64,000 bases of DNA from JAZKID01 sp963714065 (GCA_963714065.1 OY970226.1:1-64000), one strand, 5' to 3'; counted from the stretch's first letter, positions 25,308 to 34,785 are shown. Numbers and translations: made by a program. Notes: a model not told the origin generated them from the sequence alone.

Positions 25308-26753
25308 ATGGCGCAGGGGTCGCAGGCGATGAAATTTGAGGAAATCGGCAACGAAGGGCTTCAGCACGAATTCAAGGTGGTGGTGTCGGCCAAAACGCTT
25401 GCCAGCCGCGCGGAAGAGCGCCTCAATTCCATGAAGGACCGCGCCCGCATCCCCGGTTTTCGCCCCGGCAAGGTGCCGGTTGCGCATTTAAAGAAGCTCT
25501 ATGGCCGCTCGGTGATGGCCGAAGTGCTGAACGATACATTTGGAATTGCTGCGCGCGAGATCGCCAATGAGAAGAAGATCAAGTTGGCCGGGCAGCCGAA
25601 AATTGATATTCCCCAGGACGAAAAGGCTATGGAAGCCGTCATCGACGGCACGGCCGACCTGTCCTTCACCATGAAGGTGGAAGTGCTGCCGCAGATCGAT
25701 CTAGGAGATTTCAAAAAAATCAAGCTGACCAAGGATGTAACGGAAGTTTCTGAACAAGACGTTGAGAAGGCGATTTCGCGTATCGCCGACGGTCATCGCC
25801 ATTATCATCCCGAGGAAGGGCGTGCCGCCGGCAAGGAAGATCGCGTGCTGATCGATTACGAAGGCAGCGTCGACGGCGTGCCGTTCGAGGGCGGAAAGAG
25901 CGAGAACGCCACTCTCATCCTGGGCTCCAACCAGTTCATTCCCGGCTTCGAGGACCAGCTTGTCGGCGCGAAAGCGGGCGAGGATCGCACGCTCGAGGTG
26001 ACCTTCCCCGATGCTTATCCGGCGCCGCATCTGGCTGGCAAAAAGGCTCAGTTCAAGGTCCAGGTGAAAGAAGTGGCCGCCGTCGAAAAGCACGAGGTGA
26101 TCGACGATCATTTCGCCGAGCATCTGGGCTTCGAAAATCTTGCCAAGCTGAAAGAGGCCGTGCGCGAGCAGATCGCGCGCGAGGATGCGCATATGGCGCG
26201 CGCCAAGCTCAAGCGCCGCCTGCTCGATGCGCTGGACGAGGGTTACGATTTCGAACTGCCGCCGTCGCTGGTGGAGCAGGAATTCGACGCGATCTGGAAA
26301 CAGATCGAGGCGGAAATGAAACAGCTCAAGCAAAGCTTCAGTGACCACAAGACGACCGAGGAAGAAGCGCGCGAGAATTATCGCGCCATCGCCGCCCGCC
26401 GCGTGCGGCTCGGCCTGCTGCTCGCCGAAGTGGGCGAGCGCAACAAGATCGAGGTCGGCCAGGAAGAGCTGGGCCGGGCGCTGTCCGAGCGTCTCCGCCA
26501 GTATCCGGGGCAGGAAAAGCAGGTCTACGAATTCTACCAGAAGAACCCGCAGGCGCTGGGCGAACTGCGTGCGCCTTTATATGAGGACAAGGTGGTCGAC
26601 TTCATCTTCGAGCTCGCCGAAGTTTCCGAAAACAAGGTCTCGCGCGAAGAGCTGTTCAAGCCGGAAGACGAGAGCGAGTCGCTTGCCAAAGGTGCTGCCA
26701 AGGCCGGGAAGGGCGGGGCAAAGAAGCCGGCAGCCAAAAAGGCGAAGGAATAA
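25308..26753 (+). CDS. tig: Trigger factor
   Basis: Ribosome-bound chaperone and peptidyl-prolyl isomerase. The N-terminal ribosome-binding domain has IPGFRPGKVPVAHLKKLYG (the GFRxGKxP signature, about residues 50-65). The FKBP domain includes EDRVLIDYEGSVDGVPFEGG, and the C-terminal chaperone domain extends to about 450, then a Lys/Ala-rich tail. At 481 aa it is slightly long for the family. AAGGGATAAACACTT precedes the ATG; a second ATG at 25329 gives the more typical start. tig-clpP-clpX-lon is a conserved proteostasis block. Confidence 0.95.
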   Translation: MAQGSQAMKFEEIGNEGLQHEFKVVVSAKTLASRAEERLNSMKDRARIPGFRPGKVPVAHLKKLYGRSVMAEVLNDTFGIAAREIANEKKIKLAGQPKIDIPQDEKAMEAVIDGTADLSFTMKVEVLPQIDLGDFKKIKLTKDVTEVSEQDVEKAISRIADGHRHYHPEEGRAAGKEDRVLIDYEGSVDGVPFEGGKSENATLILGSNQFIPGFEDQLVGAKAGEDRTLEVTFPDAYPAPHLAGKKAQFKVQVKEVAAVEKHEVIDDHFAEHLGFENLAKLKEAVREQIAREDAHMARAKLKRRLLDALDEGYDFELPPSLVEQEFDAIWKQIEAEMKQLKQSFSDHKTTEEEARENYRAIAARRVRLGLLLAEVGERNKIEVGQEELGRALSERLRQYPGQEKQVYEFYQKNPQALGELRAPLYEDKVVDFIFELAEVSENKVSREELFKPEDESESLAKGAAKAGKGGAKKPAAKKAKE

Positions 26754-26931
26754 AAACTGGATTACTTCGCAATTAAAGCGCTGTAGAATCAGAGTCGTGG
26801 ATGCCCGTACCAAGTGCGAACATGGCGATAAGTTTTAAACTCAAACATCATATGGATCAGATTTATTGACTCTCGGCGTATTCAACACTACTAATCTGCT
26901 ATAAGTCATTGAAATGTTTTAGAGGTTCGGA

Positions 26932-27273
26932 ATGACTAGAATTCAGGAAAGAGCCGTTCAAAATTATGAGCAATCCCTGCAGCAAGCTTTCGCGGATGCT
27001 GTCACATATCAGTCAGGGAATGAAGCAGATTTAATGAAGCGTAGCGCAGTTGTTCCGGCGAAAGGTCAAAAAATTCCAGATGGCGCCCACATCAATTCGA
27101 AAACGGGTGAAATTGTTCTAAGATCGGAAATTAATCGCGGCGCAAATAAAGCTTTAATTTTGAGCGCCGCTACAGTGCTTACTGTATTTGCTGCACCATA
27201 TCTTATTACGGAATTTGTACGCGGGTTTCCGAACATAAAGCCAGAAGACTTTAAGTTCCACCCTACACGTTAA
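26932..27273 (+). CDS. Small membrane protein of unknown function (113 aa)
   Basis: I do not recognise this protein. It has a charged N-terminal half with RSAVVPAKGQKIPDGAHINS and one hydrophobic segment at about residues 76-95 (ILSAATVLTVFAAPYLI). GAGGTTCGGA precedes the ATG. It lies alone between tig and clpP, which are adjacent in most alphaproteobacteria, and its codons are more AT-rich than those of its neighbours. It looks like a recent insertion with its own promoter region (26754-26931). Confidence 0.65.
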   Translation: MTRIQERAVQNYEQSLQQAFADAVTYQSGNEADLMKRSAVVPAKGQKIPDGAHINSKTGEIVLRSEINRGANKALILSAATVLTVFAAPYLITEFVRGFPNIKPEDFKFHPTR

Positions 27274-27333
27274 ATATACTGGATGGCAGGTTTCTCACTT
27301 GGTTGAATTATAATTTCATTTTTTAATTCCCCT

Positions 27334-27361
27334 CTTGTCCTCACAGGCCGCCGTCCTATGT
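27334..27361 (+). promoter_or_regulatory. Possible RpoH-type promoter for clpP
   Basis: CTTGTC at 27334-27339, a 14-nt spacer and TCCTATGT at 27354-27361 loosely match the heat-shock consensus (CTTGAA / CCCCATnT). It lies about 70 bp before the clpP start. The -10 match is imperfect. Confidence 0.3.
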
Positions 27362-27432
27362 TAAGCTCTCCTTGACGAATCGTCTGCTTAACTTATCGCG
27401 TTCCATCAGATTTCCCAGCGAAAGATAATCCC

Positions 27433-28059
27433 ATGCGCGATCCTATCGATACCCTGAACAGCTATCTCGTGCCCATGGTGGTCGAGCAGACGGCGCGCGG
27501 CGAGCGCGCCTTCGATATCTATTCGCGCCTGCTGAAGGAACGCATCATTTTCGTCACCGGCCCGGTCGAGGACGGCATGGCGATGTTGATCGTCGCGCAG
27601 CTTCTTTTCCTGGAGGCCGAGAATCCGAAAAAAGAAATTTCGATGTATATCAACTCGCCGGGCGGCGTGGTGACGGCGGGCCTCTCCATTTACGATACGA
27701 TGCAGTTTATCCGGCCTCCCGTGCAAACGCTGTGCACGGGGCAGGCGGCCTCGATGGGTTCGCTATTGTTGACGGCAGGCGAAAAAGGGCATCGCTTCGC
27801 GCTGCCGAATGCCCGCATCATGGTCCATCAGCCTTCGGGGGGTTATCAGGGCCAGGTGACCGACATCCTGATTCACGCACGCGAGGTGGAAAGCCTGAAG
27901 CGCCAACTCAATGAAATTTATGTGAAGCATACGGGCCGCGATTACGAAGTGATCGAGACGGCACTGGAGCGCGATAATTTCATGACCGCCGAAACGGCCA
28001 GGGATTTCGGAATTATCGACGCGATTATGGAAAAACGTCCTGAAGAAACCATTAAATAA
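27433..28059 (+). CDS. clpP: ATP-dependent Clp protease proteolytic subunit
   Basis: The 208-aa serine peptidase assembles as a tetradecamer and degrades substrates unfolded by ClpX or ClpA. The nucleophile Ser is in GQAASMGSLLLTAG and the catalytic His in RIMVHQPSGG, with the Asp later in the GRDYEVIETALERDNFM region. ClpX is encoded 233 bp downstream. Confidence 0.97.
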   Translation: MRDPIDTLNSYLVPMVVEQTARGERAFDIYSRLLKERIIFVTGPVEDGMAMLIVAQLLFLEAENPKKEISMYINSPGGVVTAGLSIYDTMQFIRPPVQTLCTGQAASMGSLLLTAGEKGHRFALPNARIMVHQPSGGYQGQVTDILIHAREVESLKRQLNEIYVKHTGRDYEVIETALERDNFMTAETARDFGIIDAIMEKRPEETIK

Positions 28060-28292
28060 CTTATCCCCGTCCCTGCGCGGGAAAGGGTAGGATGGGCTTT
28101 AAACCCGTTATTTGCTGCGGATATGGACTGTTTCTTTCTCACAGGGATCAAATTAAAAGATGGCTTCCATCCCATCAAATTAACGTTTCGTGATCTTCTT
28201 ATTACTAACATAAAATTCAACCACAAAAGGGTGGTGGAACTATGCCAAAGTCTTATCATGGTATTTGGCACAGATTCGGTTGGAGGTGACAG

Positions 28293-29558
28293 GTGAGCAA
28301 AAATACCGAAGCGAAGAATACGCTATACTGCTCCTTCTGCGGCAAGAGCCAGCACGAGGTGCGCAAGCTCATCGCGGGCCCGACCGTGTTCATCTGCGAC
28401 GAATGCGTCGAGCTTTGCATGGACATCATCCGCGAGGAGAACAAATCCTCGCTCGTCAAATCGCGCGAGGGAATTCCGGCGCCGAAGGAAATCTGCGGCG
28501 TGCTCGACGACTATGTCATCGGCCAGGACAAGGCAAAGCGCGTCTTGTCGGTTGCCGTGCACAATCACTATAAGCGCCTCAACCACGCGGCGAAAAACGC
28601 CGATGTGGAGCTTGCGAAATCGAACATCCTGCTGATCGGGCCGACTGGCTCGGGCAAAACTTTACTGGCGCAAACGCTCGCCCGCATTCTCGACGTGCCG
28701 TTCACGATGTCGGATGCGACCACGCTGACCGAAGCGGGTTATGTCGGCGAGGACGTGGAGAACATCATCCTGAAACTGCTGCAATCGGCCGACTATAATG
28801 TCGAGCGTGCGCAGCGCGGCATCGTCTATATCGACGAGGTCGACAAGATTTCCCGCAAGGCCGACAACCCATCCATCACCCGCGACGTGTCGGGCGAGGG
28901 CGTGCAGCAGGCGTTGCTCAAGATCATGGAAGGCACCATTGCTTCCGTGCCGCCGCAGGGCGGGCGCAAACATCCGCAGCAGGAATTTCTGCAGGTGGAT
29001 ACGACGAACATCCTCTTCATCTGCGGCGGTGCGTTCGCGGGGCTGGACAAGCTCATCGCGCAGCGTTCGAATGCAACCTCGATCGGTTTCGGCGCTAAAA
29101 TCGCTTCTCCCGAAGATCGCAAGATCGGCGAACTGTTCAGCCTGGTCGAACCGGAAGATCTGCTCAAATTTGGTCTGATCCCCGAATTCGTCGGTCGTCT
29201 GCCGGTGATCGCGACGCTGGGCGATCTCGACGAAGCCACGCTCATCAAAATTCTCACCGAGCCCAAAAATGCGCTGGTCAAGCAATATCAGCGCCTGTTC
29301 GAAATGGAAAACGTCAAGCTGACGGTGAACGACGATGCGCTAATGGCGATCGCCAAACGCGCCATCGAGCGCAAGACGGGAGCGCGCGGCCTGCGCTCGA
29401 TCATGGAAAGCATCCTGCTCGAAACCATGTTCGAGCTGCCGGGTCTCGAAGAGGTTTCCGAGGTTGTGATTTCGGGCGAAGTGGTGGATGCCGGCTCGCG
29501 CCCGCTCTACATTTATTCCGAGCGCGAAAAGGATCAGGATAAAGGCGCTACGGCCTGA
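28293..29558 (+). CDS. clpX: ATP-dependent Clp protease ATP-binding subunit ClpX
   Basis: AAA+ unfoldase partner of ClpP. The 421-aa protein has the N-terminal zinc-binding domain (CSFCGK and FICDECVELC), Walker A GPTGSGKT, Walker B IVYIDEVDKI, and sensor regions in the C-terminal D2-like domain. The start is GTG at 28293 with the strong GGAGGTGA just upstream. The gap of 233 bp after clpP allows a separate promoter. Confidence 0.97.
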   Translation: MSKNTEAKNTLYCSFCGKSQHEVRKLIAGPTVFICDECVELCMDIIREENKSSLVKSREGIPAPKEICGVLDDYVIGQDKAKRVLSVAVHNHYKRLNHAAKNADVELAKSNILLIGPTGSGKTLLAQTLARILDVPFTMSDATTLTEAGYVGEDVENIILKLLQSADYNVERAQRGIVYIDEVDKISRKADNPSITRDVSGEGVQQALLKIMEGTIASVPPQGGRKHPQQEFLQVDTTNILFICGGAFAGLDKLIAQRSNATSIGFGAKIASPEDRKIGELFSLVEPEDLLKFGLIPEFVGRLPVIATLGDLDEATLIKILTEPKNALVKQYQRLFEMENVKLTVNDDALMAIAKRAIERKTGARGLRSIMESILLETMFELPGLEEVSEVVISGEVVDAGSRPLYIYSEREKDQDKGATA

Positions 29559-29612
29559 CCGGCAGCGATGTCCTGCGAGTATAAATACGTAGTTGCTTGC
29601 CTTGCGTATGTG

Positions 29613-29644
29613 CCCTTGAAGTTTATAGGCACGCTTCCCATTTA
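29613..29644 (+). promoter_or_regulatory. Candidate RpoH (sigma-32) promoter of lon
   Basis: CCCTTGAA at 29613-29620, a 15-nt spacer and TCCCATTTA at 29636-29644 match the heat-shock promoter consensus (CCCTTGAA / CCCCATnTA) at nearly every position. Transcription would start near 29651, about 58 bp before lon. lon is a classic RpoH target. Confidence 0.72.
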
Positions 29645-29708
29645 GTCCAGTATGGCGCCTGTTTTGGCGTATTTTTGATAATTTCTTCCAAGTTCTTGAG
29701 GAGCTTTC

Positions 29709-32132
29709 ATGATTTCGAAAATGAAACCGACCGGTGTGAACGAAGGCATATATCCGGTTCTGCCGCTGCGCGATATCGTCGTTTTTCCGCACATGATCGT
29801 GCCGCTGTTTGTCGGCCGTGAGAAATCCATTCGTGCGCTTGAGGAGGTCATGCGGACCGACGGGCAGATCCTGCTCGCCACGCAGAAATCGGCTTCGGAA
29901 GATGAGCCGAATTCCACCGATATCTATGAGATCGGCACGCTGGCGCAGATCCTGCAATTGCTGAAATTGCCGGACGGTACGGTGAAAGTGCTGGTCGAGG
30001 GTCGGTCAAGAGCCAAGGTTGCGCAGTTCAAGGACCGCGAGGATTTCTACGAGGCCGAGGCCGTGCCTGTCGCCGATATCGAAGGCGACAAGGTGGAGAT
30101 CGAGGCCCTGATGCGCTCGGTCGTCGCCGAGTTCGAAAATTACGTGAAACTGAACAAGAAAATTTCCGCCGAAGTGGTGGCAACCGTCGCGCAGACGCAG
30201 GATGCGTCCAAGCTTGCCGATACGGTGGCCTCGAACCTCTCGATCAAGATCGCAGATAAACAGGCGCTGCTCGAGACTTTCAAGGTGCAGTCGCGGCTCG
30301 AGGCCGTGCTTGGCGTGATGGAAGGCGAAATCTCCGTGCTGCAGGTGGAGACGCGCATCCGCACGCGCGTGAAACGGCAGATGGAGAAAACGCAGCGCGA
30401 ATATTATCTCAATGAACAGATGAAAGCGATTCAGAAAGAACTCGGCGACGAGGAGAAAGACGATCTTACCGAACTGGAAGACAAGGTCGGTCGTACCAAG
30501 CTCTCGAAAGAAGCGCGTGAAAAAGCGCAGAACGAGCTGAAAAAATTGCGGCAGATGTCGCCGATGTCGGCGGAATCCGCGATCGTGCGCAATTATCTCG
30601 ACTGGCTGCTTTCCATTCCGTGGGGCAACAAGGCGAAGATCAAGAAGGATATCGATCACGCCGAGAAAATTCTCGAGGCCGAGCATTACGGGCTGGAGAA
30701 GGTCAAGGAACAAATCCTCGAATATCTCGCAGTGCAACAGCGTTCGAACAAGCTGAAAGGCCCGATCCTTTGTCTCGTGGGCCCGCCGGGTGTCGGCAAA
30801 ACCTCGCTCGGCAAATCGATTGCGAAAGCGACAGGGCGTGAATTCGTGCGCGTGGCGCTTGGCGGCGTACGCGACGAGGCCGAAATCCGCGGCCACCGGC
30901 GCACCTATATCGGCTCGATGCCGGGCAAGGTGATCCAGTCGATGCGCAAGGCGAAGAAGGTCAACCCGCTTTTCCTGTTCGACGAGATCGACAAGATGGG
31001 CATGGATTTCCGCGGCGACCCTGCCTCGGCCCTGCTCGAAGTGCTTGATCCTGAGCAGAACTACACCTTCAACGACCATTATCTCGAAGTCGATTACGAC
31101 CTCTCCAACGTGATGTTCATCACCACGGCGAATACACTGAATATTCCGCCCGCATTGATGGACCGCATGGAGATCATTCGCATTGCGGGTTACACCGAGG
31201 ATGAGAAGCTTCAGATCGCGCGCCGGCACCTGATTCCGGAGCAGATGAAACGCCACGGCCTGAACGACAAGGAATGGTCGGTCACCGACGATGCGCTGCA
31301 AAGCATCATCCGCCTCTATACGCGCGAGGCGGGTGTGCGCAATCTCGAGCGCGAGATCGCTAATCTTTGTCGCAAGAGCGTTAAGCGGATCGTTGCCTCG
31401 AAAGGCAAGACGAAATCTGTCGAGGTGACAAAGAACAATCTATCCGAGTTTCTCGGTGTTACGAAATATCGCTATGGTCAGGCCGAGCTGGAAGATCAGG
31501 TCGGAGTAGTCACCGGCCTTGCCTGGACGGAAGTGGGCGGCGAGTTGCTGACCATCGAAGCCGTGCCCATGCCGGGCAAGGGCAAGATGATCGTCACCGG
31601 CAATCTGCGCGATGTGATGAAGGAATCGATTTCCGCTGCTGCGTCTTATGTGCGTTCACGTGCGGTGGATTTCGGTCTGAAGCCGCCTTTGTTCGATAAG
31701 CGCGACGTGCACGTTCACGTGCCCGAGGGGGCGACGCCGAAAGACGGGCCCTCGGCCGGCATCGCTATGGCAACGGCCATTGTTTCGGCGATGACGAAAA
31801 TTCCCATCCGCCGCGACATTGCCATGACCGGCGAGGTGACGCTGCGCGGACGGGTATTGCCCATTGGCGGCCTGAAGGAAAAACTTCTGGCGGCGATGCG
31901 TGGCGGCATCAAGAAAGTACTGATCCCGGAAGAAAACGCCAAGGATCTGGCTGAAATTCCCGACAACGTGAAAAACGGCCTTGAGATTGTGCCGGTCGCG
32001 CATGTGGACGACGTGCTCAAACATGCGCTCGTCCGCCAGCCTGAGGCGATTGTCTGGGAAGAGCCGGAAGTGACTGCTATTGCTGTCAAAAACGGCGACG
32101 AAACCGAGGATGGTCTGGCAGCGCATCATTAG
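29709..32132 (+). CDS. lon: ATP-dependent protease Lon
   Basis: The 807-aa AAA+ serine protease degrades misfolded and regulatory proteins. The N-terminal substrate-binding domain begins PVLPLRDIVVFPHMIVPLFV. The ATPase domain has GPPGVGKTSLGKSIA and FLFDEIDKMG. The protease domain has the nucleophile in KDGPSAGIAMA and the catalytic Lys in GGLKEKLLAA. GAGGAG precedes the ATG. A heat-shock-type promoter lies upstream and a terminator downstream. The hupB gene that usually follows lon in alphaproteobacteria is not present. Confidence 0.97.
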   Translation: MISKMKPTGVNEGIYPVLPLRDIVVFPHMIVPLFVGREKSIRALEEVMRTDGQILLATQKSASEDEPNSTDIYEIGTLAQILQLLKLPDGTVKVLVEGRSRAKVAQFKDREDFYEAEAVPVADIEGDKVEIEALMRSVVAEFENYVKLNKKISAEVVATVAQTQDASKLADTVASNLSIKIADKQALLETFKVQSRLEAVLGVMEGEISVLQVETRIRTRVKRQMEKTQREYYLNEQMKAIQKELGDEEKDDLTELEDKVGRTKLSKEAREKAQNELKKLRQMSPMSAESAIVRNYLDWLLSIPWGNKAKIKKDIDHAEKILEAEHYGLEKVKEQILEYLAVQQRSNKLKGPILCLVGPPGVGKTSLGKSIAKATGREFVRVALGGVRDEAEIRGHRRTYIGSMPGKVIQSMRKAKKVNPLFLFDEIDKMGMDFRGDPASALLEVLDPEQNYTFNDHYLEVDYDLSNVMFITTANTLNIPPALMDRMEIIRIAGYTEDEKLQIARRHLIPEQMKRHGLNDKEWSVTDDALQSIIRLYTREAGVRNLEREIANLCRKSVKRIVASKGKTKSVEVTKNNLSEFLGVTKYRYGQAELEDQVGVVTGLAWTEVGGELLTIEAVPMPGKGKMIVTGNLRDVMKESISAAASYVRSRAVDFGLKPPLFDKRDVHVHVPEGATPKDGPSAGIAMATAIVSAMTKIPIRRDIAMTGEVTLRGRVLPIGGLKEKLLAAMRGGIKKVLIPEENAKDLAEIPDNVKNGLEIVPVAHVDDVLKHALVRQPEAIVWEEPEVTAIAVKNGDETEDGLAAHH

Positions 32133-32159
32133 GCTGAACCAAACGGATTATTTGCTACA

Positions 32160-32188
32160 GGCCCCTGCTTACGCAGGGGGCCTTTTTT
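32160..32188 (+). terminator. Rho-independent terminator after lon
   Basis: GGCCCCTGC-TTAC-GCAGGGGGCC followed by six T residues, 28 bp after the lon stop. Confidence 0.85.
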
Positions 32189-32280
32189 GATTTGCATTTT
32201 ATGTATTTTTAGGTAGAGAATCCGCTGCGCGGGCGCATATTGAATTTCGCGTTCGCGCCTGATTTGGACGAGGTCATATT

Positions 32281-33090
32281 ATGGCGCCGCTTTCACCTGT
32301 TTCCCGCTCGCAAGCTTACTGGCCGTATTCTTTCAATTCACGCGACGGCATTGCCGCAAATTTTGCCAGAAGCCTTGCCGAGGCGGCACCGCCCGTGCGC
32401 AGAACTTCCACGACCACCTCCGGCAATCAGGACGATATTCATAACAGGCTTGCCGGTCTCAATTCGAAAGCACGCGCGCAAACTATCGATACTATTGCGA
32501 ATTCTAATCTGGATCCGTACAGCAAGAACTATTGGTTCGGCGTCCTCTTCCGCGGCTATGAGCGCAGCAAGGAGCGCGCACAGGAAATTGCCGCGAGTAC
32601 AATAGCTCTTGTCCGTGCAATGCCTGGCACACTCGCCGAACTTAGTCAAAAATTAAATTTGCCGTCACTCAATCCGAAAACATATCTTGGGGATCTTGAT
32701 TGGGACTCGTTCAAGCAAGTGGTCATAGGTATTGCAGATACGGTGGCAGATAAATTTCATATTTCACGGCCCAGAAACATATATGCCACTTTTAATCCTT
32801 ACAGCCGCGAAGTTGCCCATTACGCGCCGGGCTCCGACAGTGCAGTTTTCAATTTGGCATTGATACCAGATGTAGGGACGCTGGGAAAAGTTATGGGCCA
32901 TGAGTGGAGGCATAAAGAACAGGTTGAAAAGGCCTCTAACAGCAATGATGGCGATGCGGCCATGCTGCGAGCAAATCTGAGCCATTATTTCCGTGGTGCC
33001 GATAACTATGATGACTATCGTTATGGCAATCCGGTGGAGCGCGAGGCGTTCGATACGGGCGATATAATTAGCGGCAATATGGTTGGCTAA
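32281..33090 (+). CDS. Putative HExxH zinc metallopeptidase-like protein (269 aa)
   Basis: I do not recognise the full family. The sequence contains GHEWRHKEQ at about residues 205-213, a match to the HExxH zincin motif, and later NPVEREAFDTGD, where the Glu could be the third zinc ligand. Proteins with an HExRH motif and a downstream E-x2-A motif include several effector- and toxin-type peptidases. No signal peptide or transmembrane helix is apparent. It is the first gene of the accessory stretch between lon and nuoA. Activity and substrate are inference. Confidence 0.65.
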   Translation: MAPLSPVSRSQAYWPYSFNSRDGIAANFARSLAEAAPPVRRTSTTTSGNQDDIHNRLAGLNSKARAQTIDTIANSNLDPYSKNYWFGVLFRGYERSKERAQEIAASTIALVRAMPGTLAELSQKLNLPSLNPKTYLGDLDWDSFKQVVIGIADTVADKFHISRPRNIYATFNPYSREVAHYAPGSDSAVFNLALIPDVGTLGKVMGHEWRHKEQVEKASNSNDGDAAMLRANLSHYFRGADNYDDYRYGNPVEREAFDTGDIISGNMVG

Positions 33091-33137
33091 GCTGCGATAT
33101 TAAGCAATAATTTCATGCAATTTAAGGAGCGATTATA

Positions 33138-33323
33138 GTGCAGACGCAGACAGCAAGAACCAGCAGTGCGCAAGCCAAGGCCGCTATATCGGCTTCCCGG
33201 GGCTCGACTGCTTCTTCCGGCTCCAAGGCGGGCAAGGGTGTGGGACAGAGATTCGAAAATCTACTGTCCGAATACCTGCCTTTGTTCAAAAAACACCACA
33301 TTCCCGGCAAGCCGGGCCGCTGA
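33138..33323 (+). CDS. Small basic protein of unknown function (61 aa)
   Basis: The GTG start has a strong AAGGAG eight bases upstream, which supports translation. The N-terminal 35 residues are rich in Ser, Ala and Lys (low complexity); the C-terminal part reads RFENLLSEYLPLFKKHHIPG. No family is recognised. It lies between the HExxH gene and tRNA-Val. A chance frame is possible but the ribosome site argues against it. Confidence 0.5.
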   Translation: MQTQTARTSSAQAKAAISASRGSTASSGSKAGKGVGQRFENLLSEYLPLFKKHHIPGKPGR

Positions 33324-33366
33324 CCCTTGCCAAATTGCCGTTTGTTCGGCCTAAGATAAAACAGGC

Positions 33367-33441
<75 letters not shown>

Positions 33442-33631
33442 CTTCGCTTTTGAGCAGAATGTAAAATTATTGGAAATCTTCGATTATTCAAAACCTTACT
33501 AGAATATAATGAGGCTCGTTATAGGAAAATATAAATATATTGAAGCTACTCAAGCTTTCATGTTAGAGTCTTTCAAATATTAAAGAGAGTCTGTTTTTAG
33601 CAAAGTTTTATACGAGGATTAAGTAGTTAGA

Positions 33632-34552
33632 ATGACTAATTCAGTAAAACTATTGGAGACGTCACGTCACGTCACGTCACAGGCAATTAATCAGCCAATA
33701 TATTCATTCGCAAATGAATTAAACGGCAATGATAGCGGACCGGTAAAATTACTTATGAAATTATTGCAATTTCTTCTTAACGAACCCGATGATGAATTGA
33801 GATCCGGACCTGTGGATTTATGTGCTTATCTGAGAAGGTTATTGAAAAAAGTTGAGGTAGAGGAAGGGCTGGCTATAGATAACGAAAAATCTTTGATGGG
33901 AAAATTTGGTGGTTACAAAGATCAATTGATTGATGGAAAAACTGGATATCAATGGCTCCAAGAGAAGATTAAGCTTACACAACAAAAACATGCATTAAGG
34001 GCAAGATTAGTTGCCTGTGATGACGAAGCGCGGGAACTCGAGCAGCGGGGCGAAAAAGAGTCTGCCGCAGCGTCGGATGGTGAAAGGGCGTCTGCCCGTG
34101 CATCGCTTGCCGAGCAGCCTTTATCTCAGATGTACTGGCAAGCTAATCCAGTGATCAAAACCATGCCGGTATGGGTAACGGCGTTGATACCGGAAGTGGT
34201 TCTGGGGATTATTAATGAAGTAGTAGGCGGAGCTCTTTCCGAATGCGTTAGTGGCATAAGTTCGACATGGAATACCGTCAAAAGTTTCGGCTCAAATACC
34301 TTAGCTGAAGCGCGTGCAGCTTCAGCCGAAATATCAAATCTTATGGGAGAACTAAAAAATGTCACAAGCATGGAGGCAGCCAAGCCCCTACTCACTAGCA
34401 TTGGTTTTCAAATGTGTCTCTATTTAGGCATTCCAATGAGCGTTATACCCGCCGATTTAAGCAAATTATCGAAGAAGCCGGGCTCACAATCCGCTCCCAG
34501 CAGAAGCGCTTTGATAAAAGCCGAACAAAATCGCAAAACCAAGCAAGATTAA
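33632..34552 (+). CDS. Membrane-associated protein of unknown function (306 aa)
   Basis: No known family is recognised. Residues 1-120 are helical and charged. A low-complexity Glu/Ala/Ser segment lies at about 130-160. Two hydrophobic stretches follow at about 183-205 (VWVTALIPEVVLGIINEVV) and 255-275 (IGFQMCLYLGIPMSVI), and the tail is basic. Base use is clearly more AT-rich than in the core genes. Codons 11-16 contain a four-unit GTCAC repeat. There is no good ribosome site at the ATG; GAGG lies about 14 nt upstream. It sits between tRNA-Val and tRNA-Asp. Confidence 0.6.
   Translation: MTNSVKLLETSRHVTSQAINQPIYSFANELNGNDSGPVKLLMKLLQFLLNEPDDELRSGPVDLCAYLRRLLKKVEVEEGLAIDNEKSLMGKFGGYKDQLIDGKTGYQWLQEKIKLTQQKHALRARLVACDDEARELEQRGEKESAAASDGERASARASLAEQPLSQMYWQANPVIKTMPVWVTALIPEVVLGIINEVVGGALSECVSGISSTWNTVKSFGSNTLAEARAASAEISNLMGELKNVTSMEAAKPLLTSIGFQMCLYLGIPMSVIPADLSKLSKKPGSQSAPSRSALIKAEQNRKTKQD
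33661..33680. repeat. Tandem pentanucleotide repeat (GTCAC)x4 near a start codon
   Basis: Four exact GTCAC units lie 30 bp inside the 306-aa gene. Gain or loss of one unit would shift the reading frame, the arrangement used in phase-variable genes. Four units is short for that role. Confidence 0.6.
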
Positions 34553-34609
34553 ACCTCACCTTGACATCCCACCCGCCGCTGCCCTAACTCAAGCCGCTAT
34601 CTCTAAATT

Positions 34610-34686
34610 GCGGCTGTAGCTCAGTTGGTTAGAGTGCCGGCCTGTCACGCCGGAGGTCGCGGGTTCGAGCCCCGTCAGCCGCGCCA
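34610..34686 (+). tRNA. tRNA-Asp (GUC)
   Basis: A 77-nt cloverleaf with acceptor GCGGCTG/CAGCCGC, discriminator G73 as expected for Asp, encoded CCA, anticodon stem CCGGC/GCCGG with loop CTGTCAC giving anticodon GUC. The 3' end is partly repeated 120 bp downstream. Confidence 0.95.
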
Positions 34687-34785
34687 TATCGAACTTATAG
34701 TGGGGGTCAAACCCGCTGCATTTTGAGGTCATTCGGCTGGCGCCTCATACTTTTTGATAGTCTTTCGGCTCACGCCTCAATAATA

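Noticed and set aside
34687..34785. Further tRNA gene after tRNA-Asp
   Set aside because: Only the 3' end of tRNA-Asp is repeated; no D-arm or anticodon arm can be formed.
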